DNA of 64,000 bases, taken from the NCBI GenBank assembly GCA_020073185.1, contig JAIQFT010000018.1, forward strand, positions 1 to 64,000, written 5' to 3'. Shown here piece by piece: positions 18,435 through 27,087 of the stretch. Source of the stretch: Terriglobia bacterium. Its GTDB lineage: Bacteria > Acidobacteriota > Terriglobia > Terriglobales > Acidobacteriaceae. Below the pieces are notes generated by a model. That model had not been told where the DNA came from. It searched no databases and was given only the letters and a program-made list of their open reading frames with translations. Within the stretch, counting starts at the first letter, position 1. Every line of letters starts with the position of its first letter. The position numbers and the translations under genes are program-made.

Positions 18435-18478
18435 CTACGGCGGACTACCAACTACCGACTGCGAACTAGCCGAAACCC
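18434..18478. repeat. Short-word tandem repeat between tatA and SUMF1-like gene
   Basis: Variants of the word ACTAC/CGAACTA (ctacggcgg-actaccaactacc-gactgcgaactag) follow each other. Similar word repeats with other wording occur in many gaps of this window. Confidence 0.5.
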
Positions 18479-19180
18479 ATAATCCGCATACTGAAACTCC
18501 GGCGGAATGCTCGATCTGGTATGGCACTTGGAATTCTTGACGTGGTGCCTCCACGAGCCACCCCTCGACGCCCGCCTCGAACCGTTCTCCGGCCCGCGCG
18601 GATTGCGCTCCGGCGAATGCAAGTAGTAGGAAGCGTCGAACCAGTCGCCGCACCACTCGTGCACGTTCTCGCACATCTCGTACAAGCCGTATGCATTCGG
18701 CTCGCTGTGCCCCACCGGCTCCGGGCCCGTCTTCCACTTTGACGCATATCCCGCACGCGACTGCGGCGGCTCGTCACCCCACGGATACGGCTTGTCGTCT
18801 GCTCCCCCGCGCGCCGCCCGCTCCCACTCCGTCTCCGTCGGCAGGCGATACTGCCGCCCCGTTGCCGCGCTCAGCCACTCGCAGTACGCCACCGCCTCGG
18901 ACCACGACACCGCCACTACGGGCTGCTCGGGATCGCTGAAATCCGGATTGTCGAAATACGGAGGCGGCACCGCGCCAGTCGTGCTCAGGTAGCGCGCGTA
19001 GTCACGATGGGTGACCTGCAATGCGGCCATCTCGATTCCATCCACCCACACTCGATGCCGCGGACGCTCGCAGTCCAGGCCCTCGTCGCTGCCCATCCAG
19101 AACCAGCCTTCGGGCACGCGCACCATCACCGGTTCGGCAACTGTGGTTTCGCGCACACCTGTGGTTTTGGAAACACCCAT
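18452..19180 (-). CDS. SUMF1/formylglycine-generating-enzyme-like protein
   Basis: The 242-residue protein has the FGE-sulfatase/EgtB fold signatures: VPEGWFWMGSDEGLDCERPRHRVWVD at the N-terminus, VVAVSWSEAVAYCEWLSAATGRQYRLPTETEWERAARGG in the middle and GLYEMCENVHEWCGDWF, then RGGSW and DYGFRLVR at the end. True formylglycine-generating enzymes need a cysteine pair in the RGGSW region; here the segment has only a single cysteine (SKCHTRS), so sulfatase activation is doubtful. The start at 19180 (MGVSKTTG) avoids 51 upstream codons rich in basic residues. Function otherwise unknown. Confidence 0.82.
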   Translation of the reverse strand: MGVSKTTGVRETTVAEPVMVRVPEGWFWMGSDEGLDCERPRHRVWVDGIEMAALQVTHRDYARYLSTTGAVPPPYFDNPDFSDPEQPVVAVSWSEAVAYCEWLSAATGRQYRLPTETEWERAARGGADDKPYPWGDEPPQSRAGYASKWKTGPEPVGHSEPNAYGLYEMCENVHEWCGDWFDASYYLHSPERNPRGPENGSRRASRGGSWRHHVKNSKCHTRSSIPPEFQYADYGFRLVRSR

Positions 19181-19429
19181 ATCGTCGAGGCTAGCACACG
19201 CCGTCCTTACCCAGCGCCTTATTAACCAGAATGACACTACGCCGGGAAGAAATCGGCGGAAAAAAACTTTGCCCCTTCCTGCCCAGATTCCCTCGAAGCT
19301 GGTACTCTTGTACCGCCTTAAGAGGGCAAGCAACCGCTACTTCGGTCTAGAGATCGCGAGCCACACTCGGCAGTGTCTTGGTTGTCTCCGAGCAAGCCCC
19401 AATCAACGGACCTCTACCGCGAGGAAAAC

Positions 19430-19768
19430 ATGAAGAACATATATGTGGGCAACCTGGACTTCAGGACTACCGAGGAGGAGCTGCGCCAGCTCTTCGAGGG
19501 CTTCGGCACGGTCGAGCGCGTCAATATGATCCGCGATCGAGATACCGGCCAGCCGCGCGGCTTCGCCTTCGTCGAGATGACCAACGACGCCGAGGCGGAA
19601 AAGGCGATTGCCGGCACCAACGGCGCCAACCTGGGCGGACGCAACTTAAACGTTAGCGAAGCCCGCCCCAAGCCCGAACGCAGCGGCGGCGGTGGTGGTG
19701 GCGGCGGCCGTGGTGGACGCGGCGGCCGCGGTGGCGGTGGTGGTGGCGGCTACGGTCGCGGCTACTAG
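19430..19768 (+). CDS. RNA-binding protein with one RRM and glycine-rich tail
   Basis: This 113-residue protein is a bacterial Rbp-type RRM protein: RNP2 IYVGNL at residues 3-8, RNP1 RGFAFVEM at about 44-51, and a C-terminal Gly/Arg-rich tail from about residue 85. It should bind single-stranded RNA and act as a post-transcriptional or cold-shock factor. The ATG at 19430 has a good ribosome site (GAGGAA). The upstream 250 bases form a long leader without a gene, as is common for cold-regulated genes. Confidence 0.92.
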   Translation: MKNIYVGNLDFRTTEEELRQLFEGFGTVERVNMIRDRDTGQPRGFAFVEMTNDAEAEKAIAGTNGANLGGRNLNVSEARPKPERSGGGGGGGGRGGRGGRGGGGGGGYGRGY

Positions 19769-19990
19769 ATACTTACTGAAGCTGCAATGCAAGTACGTTG
19801 GCATTGATCCTGAGGTCGCTGCCTCTATGGCGCGGCCTCAGGAGCCATGCTGTTTCTGAACCCTCCGCGCAGTGCCCAGCCCCGCCGTGATGTGCCGCAC
19901 CTAGGCGCGTGACGTCCTCGTTTTCATCACTGAAATCCGCTATAATCCGCACCGCTTTTCGTCCTGTCGTTTATCTCTCGAGGAGGCGAC

Positions 19991-20401
19991 GTGAAGAGTT
20001 CGAAACTGTTTATTGTAATGTTGGGCTTCGCCCTGCTGGTGGTCATGTGCGGCCTCGCCTTTACCGCGGATAAGACCCCGCAGGACACTTACATCCTCAA
20101 GGGCAATCCCATGGGCGGCGTGAAATTCATGCATTCAGCTCACGCCAAGGACCGCAAGATCAAGTGCGAGACCTGCCACCACGCGTCCAAGCCGGAAAAA
20201 CCGGCTACCGCCAAACAGCAGGCTTGCAGCGACTGCCACACCAAGGTGGCTGTGGCTCCGATGAAAACCACCTACAAGCTCGCATTCCACGATGCGATGG
20301 CCAAGAAAGGCACCTGCATTGATTGTCACACGGCCGAGAACGCCAAGGGCAAGAAGGCCCCGACCAAATGCACGGAATGCCACCAGAAAGCCAACGTCTG
20401 A
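19991..20401 (+). CDS. Secreted tetraheme cytochrome c (c3/c7-like)
   Basis: The 136-residue precursor has an N-terminal signal (LFIVMLGFALLVVMCGLAFTA) and four CxxCH heme sites: CETCH, CSDCH, CIDCH and CTECH. Extra histidines (FMHSAHA, AFHDAM) can act as distal ligands. Small low-potential multiheme cytochromes of this type shuttle electrons in the periplasm. It is a single-gene unit with its own terminator at 20436-20466, and could connect with the large cytochrome cluster at 39-50 kb, though nothing in the DNA here shows the GTGA-N6-TCAC box. Confidence 0.9.
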   Translation: MKSSKLFIVMLGFALLVVMCGLAFTADKTPQDTYILKGNPMGGVKFMHSAHAKDRKIKCETCHHASKPEKPATAKQQACSDCHTKVAVAPMKTTYKLAFHDAMAKKGTCIDCHTAENAKGKKAPTKCTECHQKANV

Positions 20402-20435
20402 TCCAAGCGATCTGATCTCGTCGGGAACTCTCTCT

Positions 20436-20466
20436 CGCGCCGGCCTCATCCGCCGGCGCGTTTTTT
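20436..20466 (+). terminator. Rho-independent terminator of the tetraheme cytochrome gene
   Basis: A perfect 9-bp GC stem (CGCGCCGGC/GCCGGCGCG) with a 7-base loop is followed by six T residues, 35 bases after the stop codon. Confidence 0.93.
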
Positions 20467-20520
20467 GGTAGTCCGTAGCCGGCAGCCGGTAGCCTGGGAC
20501 CGCGGATTACGAACTACGAT
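20467..20520. repeat. Short-word repeat after the terminator
   Basis: Words such as GTAGCCGGCAGCCGGTAGCC and ATTACGAACTACGA repeat with small changes up to the stop codon of the convergent TPR gene. Confidence 0.5.
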
Positions 20521-22377
20521 TTATTGTCCCCGTAACGCAATGGCCTTTTGATATTCCGCGAATGCTTGCTCGGACTTTCCCTGCTTGCGCAAACACTCTG
20601 CCAGGTAGGCGTGCGCCTCGAAACTGGTCGGATCCATATGCGCGGCGTGCGAGAGGTGCTGCGCCGCGCCCTCCAGCTTTCCCTGTACCAGCAGCGCCGA
20701 ACCAAGTTTCACCTCGGCAACGGCGCTCGCCGGCATCAACTCGACCGCGCGCGCCAAGTGCGGCTCCGCTTCCGCGGGGCGCTTCTGCTCGATCAGCAGC
20801 ACGCCGAGGTTGTACTGCGGCTCCGGAAGTTCGGGGTTGATTCGCGCCGCCGCTGAGTATTCCGCGAGCGCCCGCTTGATGTCGCCGCTTCTCTGATATG
20901 CCGCTCCGAGATTGTTGTGCACTGCCGAATACTCCGGGTTCAACTCCGCCGCGCGCTTCAGGTTTGCGATGGCGGTAGTCAGATCGCCGCGCTCGCTGGC
21001 CGTCAATCCCAGTCCGGCCCACGCCGCCCACGCCTGCGGATTGCGCATGATCGTCGCTCGCCACAGCGTGTCCTCGCCCTTATAGTTCCGGGCCTGCATG
21101 AACGTGAGGGCGCCGAGCACCACTATGACGGCGGCGGCCATCGCCGGGTGCGCCACCTTGGCGAATCGCGCGTTTCCGGAATGGCTCATGCTTTCGCGTC
21201 CCACTCTGGCACGCGGCCGGGCGAGATTCGCAACCGCCGAAACCACCAGGGCGATCGGGGCAATCATTGCCGGATACTGGTAATGGTCGGCGACCGGCGC
21301 GAATTGCATCCACGCCATGTCGAGCAACCCAAGGACCGGCAGCAGCATGGCAACGTAGCAGGCCAGCGCCACCAGGGGCCCGCGTCCCCAGCGCGCGCGC
21401 ATTCTCCACAATAGTGCCGCCAGCGCAATCAGCGGGACGAGGCTTGCGACCGTGAGCGCATCAAGCCCGCTGTGCCGCCATCGCGGGTTGAAGAAAATCA
21501 GCTCGCGCGGAACCAACAGCTTCGACAAGTAGAACCACGCGGCCCTGATTGCCTGCGCAACTCTTGTGTCCAAGCCGCCGAGCGGAATGCGTTCCGTGCC
21601 GATGGCGCGCTGCTGATACCAGATCGTGACCACCGCAAACACCGCCGACAGCGCAAAGAACGGCGCGCTGCGCAACCCGTCGACGCGCGCGACCGCGCCA
21701 CGCTTCCACCACGCCAGCAGCAGCAGGACCACCGGCAGCATGATTACCGCAGGTTTGGCGCACAGCGCCAACGCAAACGCCGCCACCGCTGGCCAATACC
21801 TTCGCGGGCGCGTGTTGGAATCCAGGTAGAGCAGCAACGCGACTGCCGCGAGCAGCAGCGACAACGGGTTCTTCTCCTCCGCCACCCACGCCACCGATTC
21901 CGCGCACACCGGATGCACCGCGAAGATGGCCGCGGCGATCCATGCGCCGCGCACCTCCAGCCGGCGCAGCACGCGCCACAGCATCGCCACGGCTCCGCCG
22001 TGGAGCAGCACGTTCACTGCGTGGAACGCGGTCGCGCTGTCGCGCCAGATGCTCCATTGCAGCCGGTACAGAGTGTAGGTGAGCGGCAGGTAATCAATCG
22101 CGTCCGGCGCGAACCACAGGCGCCAGAGCGGGGAGCGCATCAGGCTGCCCTGCGTCAGGTACATGCGATCGTCCCAGATGAATCCACCGCCCAGCGCGGG
22201 AAAGTAGGCGATGATCGAGAGCACGATCAGCGCCGCGGCGCGCAACCAGGCTGCGTTCCACCATGGTTCCGCGCTGGCGGATGCGGCTGTTGGCTGGGGA
22301 CGTGATCGGCTGCGGGAAGACAACAGGAGTCCTCGATGCTGACGCGATCTTAGCTGATTGCGCGCCGCGTCTGACAA
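20521..22377 (-). CDS. TMTC-like polytopic membrane protein with C-terminal TPR repeats
   Basis: The 618-residue protein has a membrane domain of about nine to ten helices (residues about 45-430) and then tetratricopeptide repeats (about 440-600, e.g. WAAWAGLGLTASERGDLTTAIANLKRAAELNPEYSAVHNNLGAAYQ). The first loop has FIWDDRMYLTQG and later AVHPVCAESVAWVAEEKNPLSLLL, which are signatures of the TMTC/DUF1736 glycosyltransferase-C-like family; in animals TMTC proteins transfer mannose to protein O-linked sites. In bacteria the sugar and acceptor are unknown. The TPR part probably recruits a partner or acceptor. The gene stands alone. Confidence 0.8.
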   Translation of the reverse strand: MSDAARNQLRSRQHRGLLLSSRSRSRPQPTAASASAEPWWNAAWLRAAALIVLSIIAYFPALGGGFIWDDRMYLTQGSLMRSPLWRLWFAPDAIDYLPLTYTLYRLQWSIWRDSATAFHAVNVLLHGGAVAMLWRVLRRLEVRGAWIAAAIFAVHPVCAESVAWVAEEKNPLSLLLAAVALLLYLDSNTRPRRYWPAVAAFALALCAKPAVIMLPVVLLLLAWWKRGAVARVDGLRSAPFFALSAVFAVVTIWYQQRAIGTERIPLGGLDTRVAQAIRAAWFYLSKLLVPRELIFFNPRWRHSGLDALTVASLVPLIALAALLWRMRARWGRGPLVALACYVAMLLPVLGLLDMAWMQFAPVADHYQYPAMIAPIALVVSAVANLARPRARVGRESMSHSGNARFAKVAHPAMAAAVIVVLGALTFMQARNYKGEDTLWRATIMRNPQAWAAWAGLGLTASERGDLTTAIANLKRAAELNPEYSAVHNNLGAAYQRSGDIKRALAEYSAAARINPELPEPQYNLGVLLIEQKRPAEAEPHLARAVELMPASAVAEVKLGSALLVQGKLEGAAQHLSHAAHMDPTSFEAHAYLAECLRKQGKSEQAFAEYQKAIALRGQ

Positions 22378-22427
22378 CGAGAATTAGGAGGTCAGAATGA
22401 AGAATGAATGAGAGTGGCAGCGAGTCT

Positions 22428-22456
22428 TCGACTTCTGACTTCTGACTTCTTAGTTC
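22428..22456. repeat. CTTCTGA word repeat
   Basis: CTTCTGACTTCTGACTTCTTAG is a tandem of the 7-8 base word ACTTCTG. It is the same word found at 53699-53785 and 58604-58632. Confidence 0.6.
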
Positions 22457-22570
22457 TTCATCTCGCTGCCATGCCTGCGTGCGTGAAGCGACGGATTCGC
22501 CGGTGAGCACGATGGTTCACGCCCGCACGTAATCTCTCCGGGCGCGCCGACCGCGCTAAACTGAGCACGA

Positions 22571-22981
22571 ATGGACGCAAGCGTGGTGCAGAAGCTCAGC
22601 ACATCGGCCCGCGTGCGGCTCGCTCTCGCCATGGTGCTGGTGGTGATCGGGCTGGCGCTCGGCGTCGCCCGGGCGGCCAACCGCGCCGGCTGGGTGCCGC
22701 ATCGCGAGGACACGACCGTGTACTTTGGCCGCGGCGAATGGGCCGCGAGCGAAGAGCGCAACTGCATCGCCTTGCCGGAGAGCGACGGCGCCATTATTTT
22801 TCTCGGCTGCGTCGAACGGCGCACGCCGGAAATCTCGCCCGAGGTGTGGCCGGTCACCTACTGGGGCCAGACCCGCCGGGTTGACATGTACGAGCACGTC
22901 CACGCCGATCCCGGCATCAACACTTGGAATTGGCGCTGCCGCCGTAATCGCAACTCGCTTACCTGCTGGGCCATCAACTAA
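22571..22981 (+). CDS. Hypothetical membrane-anchored protein
   Basis: The 136-residue product has one N-terminal hydrophobic helix (LALAMVLVVIGLALGVA) and then a soluble domain of about 95 residues with four to five cysteines (ERNCIALP, FLGCVERR, WRCRRNRNSLTCWAIN) that could form disulfides outside the membrane. No family recognised. It is a single gene; a long frame on the opposite strand lacks protein-like features and is rejected. Confidence 0.55.
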   Translation: MDASVVQKLSTSARVRLALAMVLVVIGLALGVARAANRAGWVPHREDTTVYFGRGEWAASEERNCIALPESDGAIIFLGCVERRTPEISPEVWPVTYWGQTRRVDMYEHVHADPGINTWNWRCRRNRNSLTCWAIN

Positions 22982-22990
22982 TGCAACTAG

Positions 22991-23040
22991 GAGTTCCCCC
23001 GGCTCTGCCGGGGAGGCTCCCAAAGTTTGACAGTTCCGGG
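22991..23040. repeat. GC hairpin of dispersed-repeat type
   Basis: CCCCCGGCTCTGCCGGGG forms a tight hairpin, followed by a CTCCCAAAGTTTGACAG stretch. The hairpin-plus-tail looks like a short mobile repeat unit rather than a terminator, since no T-run follows. A tandem of the word AGAAACTAGAAACC follows at 23139-23165. Confidence 0.45.
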
Positions 23041-23242
23041 AGTATGCCGTCGCATTGTTTGCGCGTGCGATTGAGCAGCGTGTGCGTGGCGGTTTTGCAA
23101 GCGCACAGCTTTCACTTTCAAGTTCCAGTTTCGGGTTTTCACTAGAAACCAGAAACTAGAAACTGCTTTCCCTCACGTCTGCAGGATATCGGGCCGATTG
23201 AGTGCCTGCTGCCACTGGATTTCCGCCGCAGGCGGAGTGACC

Positions 23243-23518
23243 TTATAGAGCCTCGGTCTGCGCCATGGCGAATTGCTGCGCCGCTGTGCAGGAGGGTTGG
23301 TTGTGCGCCGAAGCCACGGCCTGCTTGCGCGTAAAGTCGAAGACGATAGCGGTCCAGCAGGAGGGCGCCTCACAGGTGAGCAAGAGGGCGACTTCGGGGT
23401 GCTGCAGGATGGCGAAAACACGGTCGCCAGTGCGGTACGGTTCGCTTTTGCCCCAGACTTTCACGGCGATACCTCCGTCGCGCTGGAAAGTTCTATGCGC
23501 AACGGCAAGCTGCGTCAA
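23243..23518 (-). CDS. Hypothetical protein (weak)
   Basis: This 91-codon frame shows a plausible soluble pattern (GDRVFAILQHPEVALLLTCEAPSCWTAIVFDFTRKQ) with two cysteines, but no family, no clear ribosome site and overlapping open frames on the other strand. If it is not real, 22982-23611 is a gene-free stretch of about 630 bases holding only the hairpin and word repeat noted above. Confidence 0.3.
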   Translation of the reverse strand: MTQLAVAHRTFQRDGGIAVKVWGKSEPYRTGDRVFAILQHPEVALLLTCEAPSCWTAIVFDFTRKQAVASAHNQPSCTAAQQFAMAQTEAL

Positions 23519-23611
23519 GATGGTTGTTGCCTTGATTCGGGCGCAAGGAGACAGAGCGCGGCACAGCGAGCCTGGACCCGCGAGGGCGCGCCTGCCACTG
23601 GTTACGGGAAC

Positions 23612-24040
23612 TCAGTCAGGCTTGGCCTTAATCGAAGGCGAGGAGGCGGTGGCAGGCTGATCGTCTTCGGCGCGGATTGTGCCGGTGTCGTCGGCGAAGA
23701 AAGCGCGGTGAGCGGGGTCAAACTGCTTGGGCACCATGGAGAGGGAGAAATTCTTGCCGGTGGAGGTGAAGTGGACGGTGTAGTCGCCGCGGTCAGGATT
23801 GGTCATGCGGCGGGTGAAGGAACTGGAGCCGACCAATGACCGCAGCGAGGTGGCGTAAGAGCCGTGCTTTTTGTAATAGACGTGCTGAGCGTAGAGAACG
23901 GTGCGCATATAGCCGAGCGCGGCGGCCTCGGCGATGGAGTGGGCGGGGTCGCCCTTGAATTGCGGCGTGTATGGGGTTTGCGCAGGGGCGAGGAGCGAGA
24001 ACGCCAGGGAGGCGGCGGCGATGCGGACCGTATTGCGCAT
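23612..24040 (-). CDS. Secreted hypothetical protein, type IV pilin-like C-terminal fold
   Basis: The 142-residue precursor has a signal peptide (IAAASLAFSLLAPAQT) and then AAALGYMRTVLYAQHVYYKKHGSYATSLRSL followed by short strands (GDYTVHFTSTGKNFSLSMVPK, RAFFADDTGTIR). The helix with spaced Y/A residues followed by YATSL and a beta-sheet resembles the globular part of pilin-like proteins that are common in Acidobacteria, but the prepilin-peptidase site and N-terminal pilin helix are absent. Probably a periplasmic protein; function unknown. Confidence 0.6.
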   Translation of the reverse strand: MRNTVRIAAASLAFSLLAPAQTPYTPQFKGDPAHSIAEAAALGYMRTVLYAQHVYYKKHGSYATSLRSLVGSSSFTRRMTNPDRGDYTVHFTSTGKNFSLSMVPKQFDPAHRAFFADDTGTIRAEDDQPATASSPSIKAKPD

Positions 24041-24301
24041 GGCGTGATCCTCAGTGCAGTCGGTACAAGCTAGCGCAGAAGTACGGCGAGTGGGAAGAGG
24101 CGAGGGTGACCATGGGCCCCGCGAGCCCGGCGTTGAAGTGCCGCGCTGGGCATCCTAAAGTCCCAGCGCATCCATTTTCGGCTTCTCGTACTCGGCGTTT
24201 TCGCCGGGCTAGCGCAGTCTCGTGTCGAAGCCGCCCGACTCTTTCGCCAACGCCCATACAAGACTCTCGCCCGGACGGATGCAGACTAGCGCGAGGACGG
24301 G

Positions 24302-24610
24302 TTAGTGGCGGTCCCTGTCATCATCATGATCCGGATGTTCGCGGCGCCACTTCCAGTATTGCGACTGCTCCTTGGCCTTCAGCTTGGAGAATTCCCGGTG
24401 GGTTTTGTGCTTAACCTCCAGCCATTTTTGGTAGGCACGGTCTTCGCGGTCGTCCCAGCTATGGCACACCTTACGGTCACGATCGTAGTATGCCTTGTCG
24501 GGGCAGTTGTGATCCTTGTCCTTATCTCTATCTTTGGCCTGCATGCCTGCGGGCGTAATCAGGGCTGCACCCAGCAGAAGAGAACCTAGATACCAATACA
24601 ATCGCTGCAT
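24302..24610 (-). CDS. Small secreted, highly charged protein
   Basis: The 102-residue product has a clear signal peptide (LGSLLLGAALITPAGMQA) and a mature part made almost entirely of D, K, R, H and W residues, ending DHDDDRDRH. Two cysteines (HNCPD, KVCHSW) may pair. The ATG at 24610 is chosen for its strong ribosome site (AAGGAG); the longer open frame upstream has no support. No family recognised; the acidic/His-rich tail could bind metal. Confidence 0.65.
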   Translation of the reverse strand: MQRLYWYLGSLLLGAALITPAGMQAKDRDKDKDHNCPDKAYYDRDRKVCHSWDDREDRAYQKWLEVKHKTHREFSKLKAKEQSQYWKWRREHPDHDDDRDRH

Positions 24611-24800
24611 GTATTTCTCCTTAGAAAGCGGGACACCAGTGTTTTGACGCGCTGGTTCCGACCGCAGTTGTACGAGACGTGCAAGTTGGAACGGTTCAGG
24701 GATTCCATGCGCGGTCCCTGCGGGGCTCGACGTTTGCGAAGGGCAGGCTGGACACCGCAACGCCGATCCGCGCGCGCTCTCGCTCAAAGGCAGTTCCGGC

Positions 24801-25337
24801 CTACTCCTTCGACCAAGGCGGCACAACTCCGCTCATGCGCGCGTAGGCGACCAACTGCCCCATGTGTTCATTGTTGTGAATGATCAGACGCAGGAAGACA
24901 GCGTCCGCGGTGGTCTCTCGCTTGAAGAGCGTGACCTTGCGATCGAGGTCGGCGGGCTTGGCGGCTGCATGGGCGGACTTGACGGCGTCCAGCGAGCGCT
25001 TCAGCCAGTCGATAACCTCGGCCTTGGCGGTAACGGCTTTCGCCATGTCTGGCTTCAAGTCGGCGGGCATCTTGGTTCCTGGTCCCGTCATGCTGAGCAG
25101 GTAGAAATTGGCGGAAACGATGTGCATGTACACTTCGCTGGTGGAGCGCACGCCCGGCGCCGGGCGCCAGGCGAATTTCTCGGCGGGAGTCGCTTCGGCG
25201 AGTGCGATCAGTTGCCGGGAAACATGCCCGAACTCCCCGTCATAACCCTGACCAACGCCCTCCGGTACTTGCTGGGCAAACAGTCCTTGTGCGGCCAGGC
25301 AGACCAGCAAGAGCAGCAATACGGTTTGTCTTGTCAT
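24801..25337 (-). CDS. DinB-like protein with signal peptide
   Basis: The 178-residue precursor begins with a signal peptide (VLLLLLVCLAAQGLFA) and then has the four-helix DinB/DUF664 pattern: EFGHVSRQLIALAEATPAEKFAWRPAPGVRSTSEVYMHIVSANFYLL in front and RLIIHNNEHMGQLVAYARMSGVVPPWS at the end. The metal-binding histidines are in YMHIV, and in HNNEHMGQ. Exported DinB-like proteins are frequent in Acidobacteria; many DinB-fold enzymes are thiol-dependent transferases, but this one's reaction is unknown. Confidence 0.85.
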   Translation of the reverse strand: MTRQTVLLLLLVCLAAQGLFAQQVPEGVGQGYDGEFGHVSRQLIALAEATPAEKFAWRPAPGVRSTSEVYMHIVSANFYLLSMTGPGTKMPADLKPDMAKAVTAKAEVIDWLKRSLDAVKSAHAAAKPADLDRKVTLFKRETTADAVFLRLIIHNNEHMGQLVAYARMSGVVPPWSKE

Positions 25338-25409
25338 GGTAGTGCGGCTCCTCGACCGCGCAGTGCCAAGCCTTATACGCGGAGGCGATGAAGCGCGTCA
25401 ATGAGGACG

Positions 25410-26426
25410 TTATTCGTTCAACTGCTGCGCCAGGCGGGAGAGCCGGGATTCGTCAAGTGGAACGTCGTACGGTGTGTAGAGCGCGACTCGATCGAGCAGG
25501 CCGGCGTAACGCTCGCGGAGCTGGGAGCCGATGGTGTCCCAAGTTCCGGTGACGGCGATGGTGGAGAGCATTTCGTCGGTGATGAGTGCGGCCATGCCTT
25601 TCCAGTCTCCTTGCAGGGATTTGTCATGGAGCTCGGGCGTGATTCCCTCCCAGCCGTGGGCGGCGAGCACGGGCTCGTAAGTGCGGGTGGAGGCGTAGAA
25701 GGCGATCTGCTGGCGGACGGCTTCGGCGTTGCGAGCGCGCTCCTGCTCGGTCTCACCAAGGATGACAAAGGCGGCGGTGGCGTAGTGGAAGTCCTGGCGC
25801 AAGCGGCCGGAGGAGCCCAGGCCTTCGTCCACGGCGGGGTGAACGTATTCGCGCAGGTACTTCGGGGTGTGGAAGGGGTGGACGTGCAGGCCGTCGCAGA
25901 CCTCGCCTGCTGTGCGGCACATGAAGTGGTTGACGCCGGCGATGAAGACCGGAATTTTCGGGTGCGCGATGGGTCCGGGATTGAAGAAGGGCGTCATCAG
26001 GTCGAACTGATAAAACCGGCCGTGGAACCTGAGCGGCGCGCCATTCTGCCAGCAGTCCCAGATGGCGCGCAGAGCGAGGACCACCTCGCGCAGCTTGGGG
26101 CCGGGGGCTTCGAATTTTACCGAGAAGCGGCGCTGGTTGTGCGCCCTCACCTGCGAGCCGAGACCGAGGATGAAGCGCCCGGCGGAGGCTTTCTGCAGGT
26201 CCCAGGCGGTGTAGGCGAGGACCATCGGGCTGCGCGGGAAGGCGACGGCAATGGACGTGCCGAGCTTGATTTTCGACGTGGCGGCGGCGGCGGCGGCGAG
26301 CGGGAGGAAGGGGTCGTGCTGGGTTTCGGAGGTCCAGAGGCAATCACAGCCGGCGGATTCGACCTGACGCGCGTAGGCGGCAACGGTGCCAAGGTCGTAG
26401 TCGCGCAAGCCGATGTCGAGTTTCAT
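25410..26426 (-). CDS. Luciferase-like (LLM) flavin/F420-dependent oxidoreductase
   Basis: The 338-residue TIM-barrel protein belongs to the LLM class. Seen are the N-terminal strand KLDIGLRDYDLG, the SETQHDPFLPLA loop, ATSKIKLGTSIAVAFPRSPMVLAYTAWDLQKASAGRFILGLGSQV (substrate and cofactor face) and IPVFIAGVNHFMCRTAGEVCDGL. It resembles the TIGR03617 subfamily, which is assigned to F420 use in Mycobacteria. Whether this organism makes F420 cannot be seen here; FMN use is the alternative. Single gene; a word repeat (CAGGCTTCAGGCTTCGGCC) fills the gap upstream at about 26432-26470. Confidence 0.87.
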   Translation of the reverse strand: MKLDIGLRDYDLGTVAAYARQVESAGCDCLWTSETQHDPFLPLAAAAAATSKIKLGTSIAVAFPRSPMVLAYTAWDLQKASAGRFILGLGSQVRAHNQRRFSVKFEAPGPKLREVVLALRAIWDCWQNGAPLRFHGRFYQFDLMTPFFNPGPIAHPKIPVFIAGVNHFMCRTAGEVCDGLHVHPFHTPKYLREYVHPAVDEGLGSSGRLRQDFHYATAAFVILGETEQERARNAEAVRQQIAFYASTRTYEPVLAAHGWEGITPELHDKSLQGDWKGMAALITDEMLSTIAVTGTWDTIGSQLRERYAGLLDRVALYTPYDVPLDESRLSRLAQQLNE

Positions 26427-26490
26427 GATCAGGCTCCAGGCTTCAGGCTTCGGCCTTCAGGCGTCGGACGAAAGTGTTTCACCTTGAATC

Positions 26491-26937
26491 CTAAGGTGCT
26501 TTTGCGGGATTAATCTCGGTTACGGGGAGGTCCCAGTGGGCGAGGAGAATTTGGAAGCGGCGCTGCTCCTCGCGCTGGAACGTTTCCTGGTCGGGGTAGA
26601 GCTGCTTGATGAGCGCTTCTTCGCCGGGATTGGCGGTGGTGGCCAGGGTGGAGTTCTTGTATTTGAGGGTGACGCGGTAGTCCCAGCGGGCATCCTCGGT
26701 CATGTGGTTGGCCGGAGTTTCGATTTTGATGGAAAGGATGCGGCCTGTCTCGACGCTTTTCTTCAGCAACGGGTAGTGGTTCTTGAGGAAGAGTTGCAGG
26801 AACTCCTGCTGATGACCCCATTGGACCTTGTAGTAATACTCCAGGGTGTAGGGCTGGTCGGCGGAGACCTGCGGGGGAGCGCCCTGGGCGAACAGGGTGG
26901 AGGTGGAGAGCAGGCTGGCGAGCAAGATATTTTTCAT
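26491..26937 (-). CDS. Secreted hypothetical protein
   Basis: The 148-residue precursor has a signal peptide (ILLASLLSTSTLFAQG). The mature part (YTLEYYYKVQWGHQQEFLQLFLKNHYPLLKKSVETGRILSIKIETP) looks like a dimeric alpha/beta-barrel ferredoxin-like fold with the shape of EthD/NIPSNAP proteins, an inference from pattern only. A run of GATCGGTC-type words lies just upstream at 26954-26984. Confidence 0.6.
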   Translation of the reverse strand: MKNILLASLLSTSTLFAQGAPPQVSADQPYTLEYYYKVQWGHQQEFLQLFLKNHYPLLKKSVETGRILSIKIETPANHMTEDARWDYRVTLKYKNSTLATTANPGEEALIKQLYPDQETFQREEQRRFQILLAHWDLPVTEINPAKAP

Positions 26938-26953
26938 CGGTCCTCCAACATCA

Positions 26954-26984
26954 GTCGATCGGTCTGTCGGTCGATCGGGTCATC
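26954..26984. promoter_or_regulatory. Repeated TCGATCGG/TCTGTCGG words between divergent genes
   Basis: TCGATCGG occurs twice around TCTGTCGG, giving a near-palindromic cluster between the divergent secreted-protein and LuxR genes. It could be an operator; no regulator can be assigned. Confidence 0.3.
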
Positions 26985-27087
26985 GCGACGTGAACCGCGA
27001 CAGACCAAGGATGTCACTACGGGACATGGCCGGAGGTACATTGTCCGAAATCCGAATTGAGGTATGCTACGCGCCAAGGACAAGAAT

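Noticed and set aside
22556-23023. 155-codon minus-strand frame opposite the hypothetical at 22571
   Set aside because: The plus-strand product has a membrane helix and patterned cysteines; the minus-strand one has no such features.
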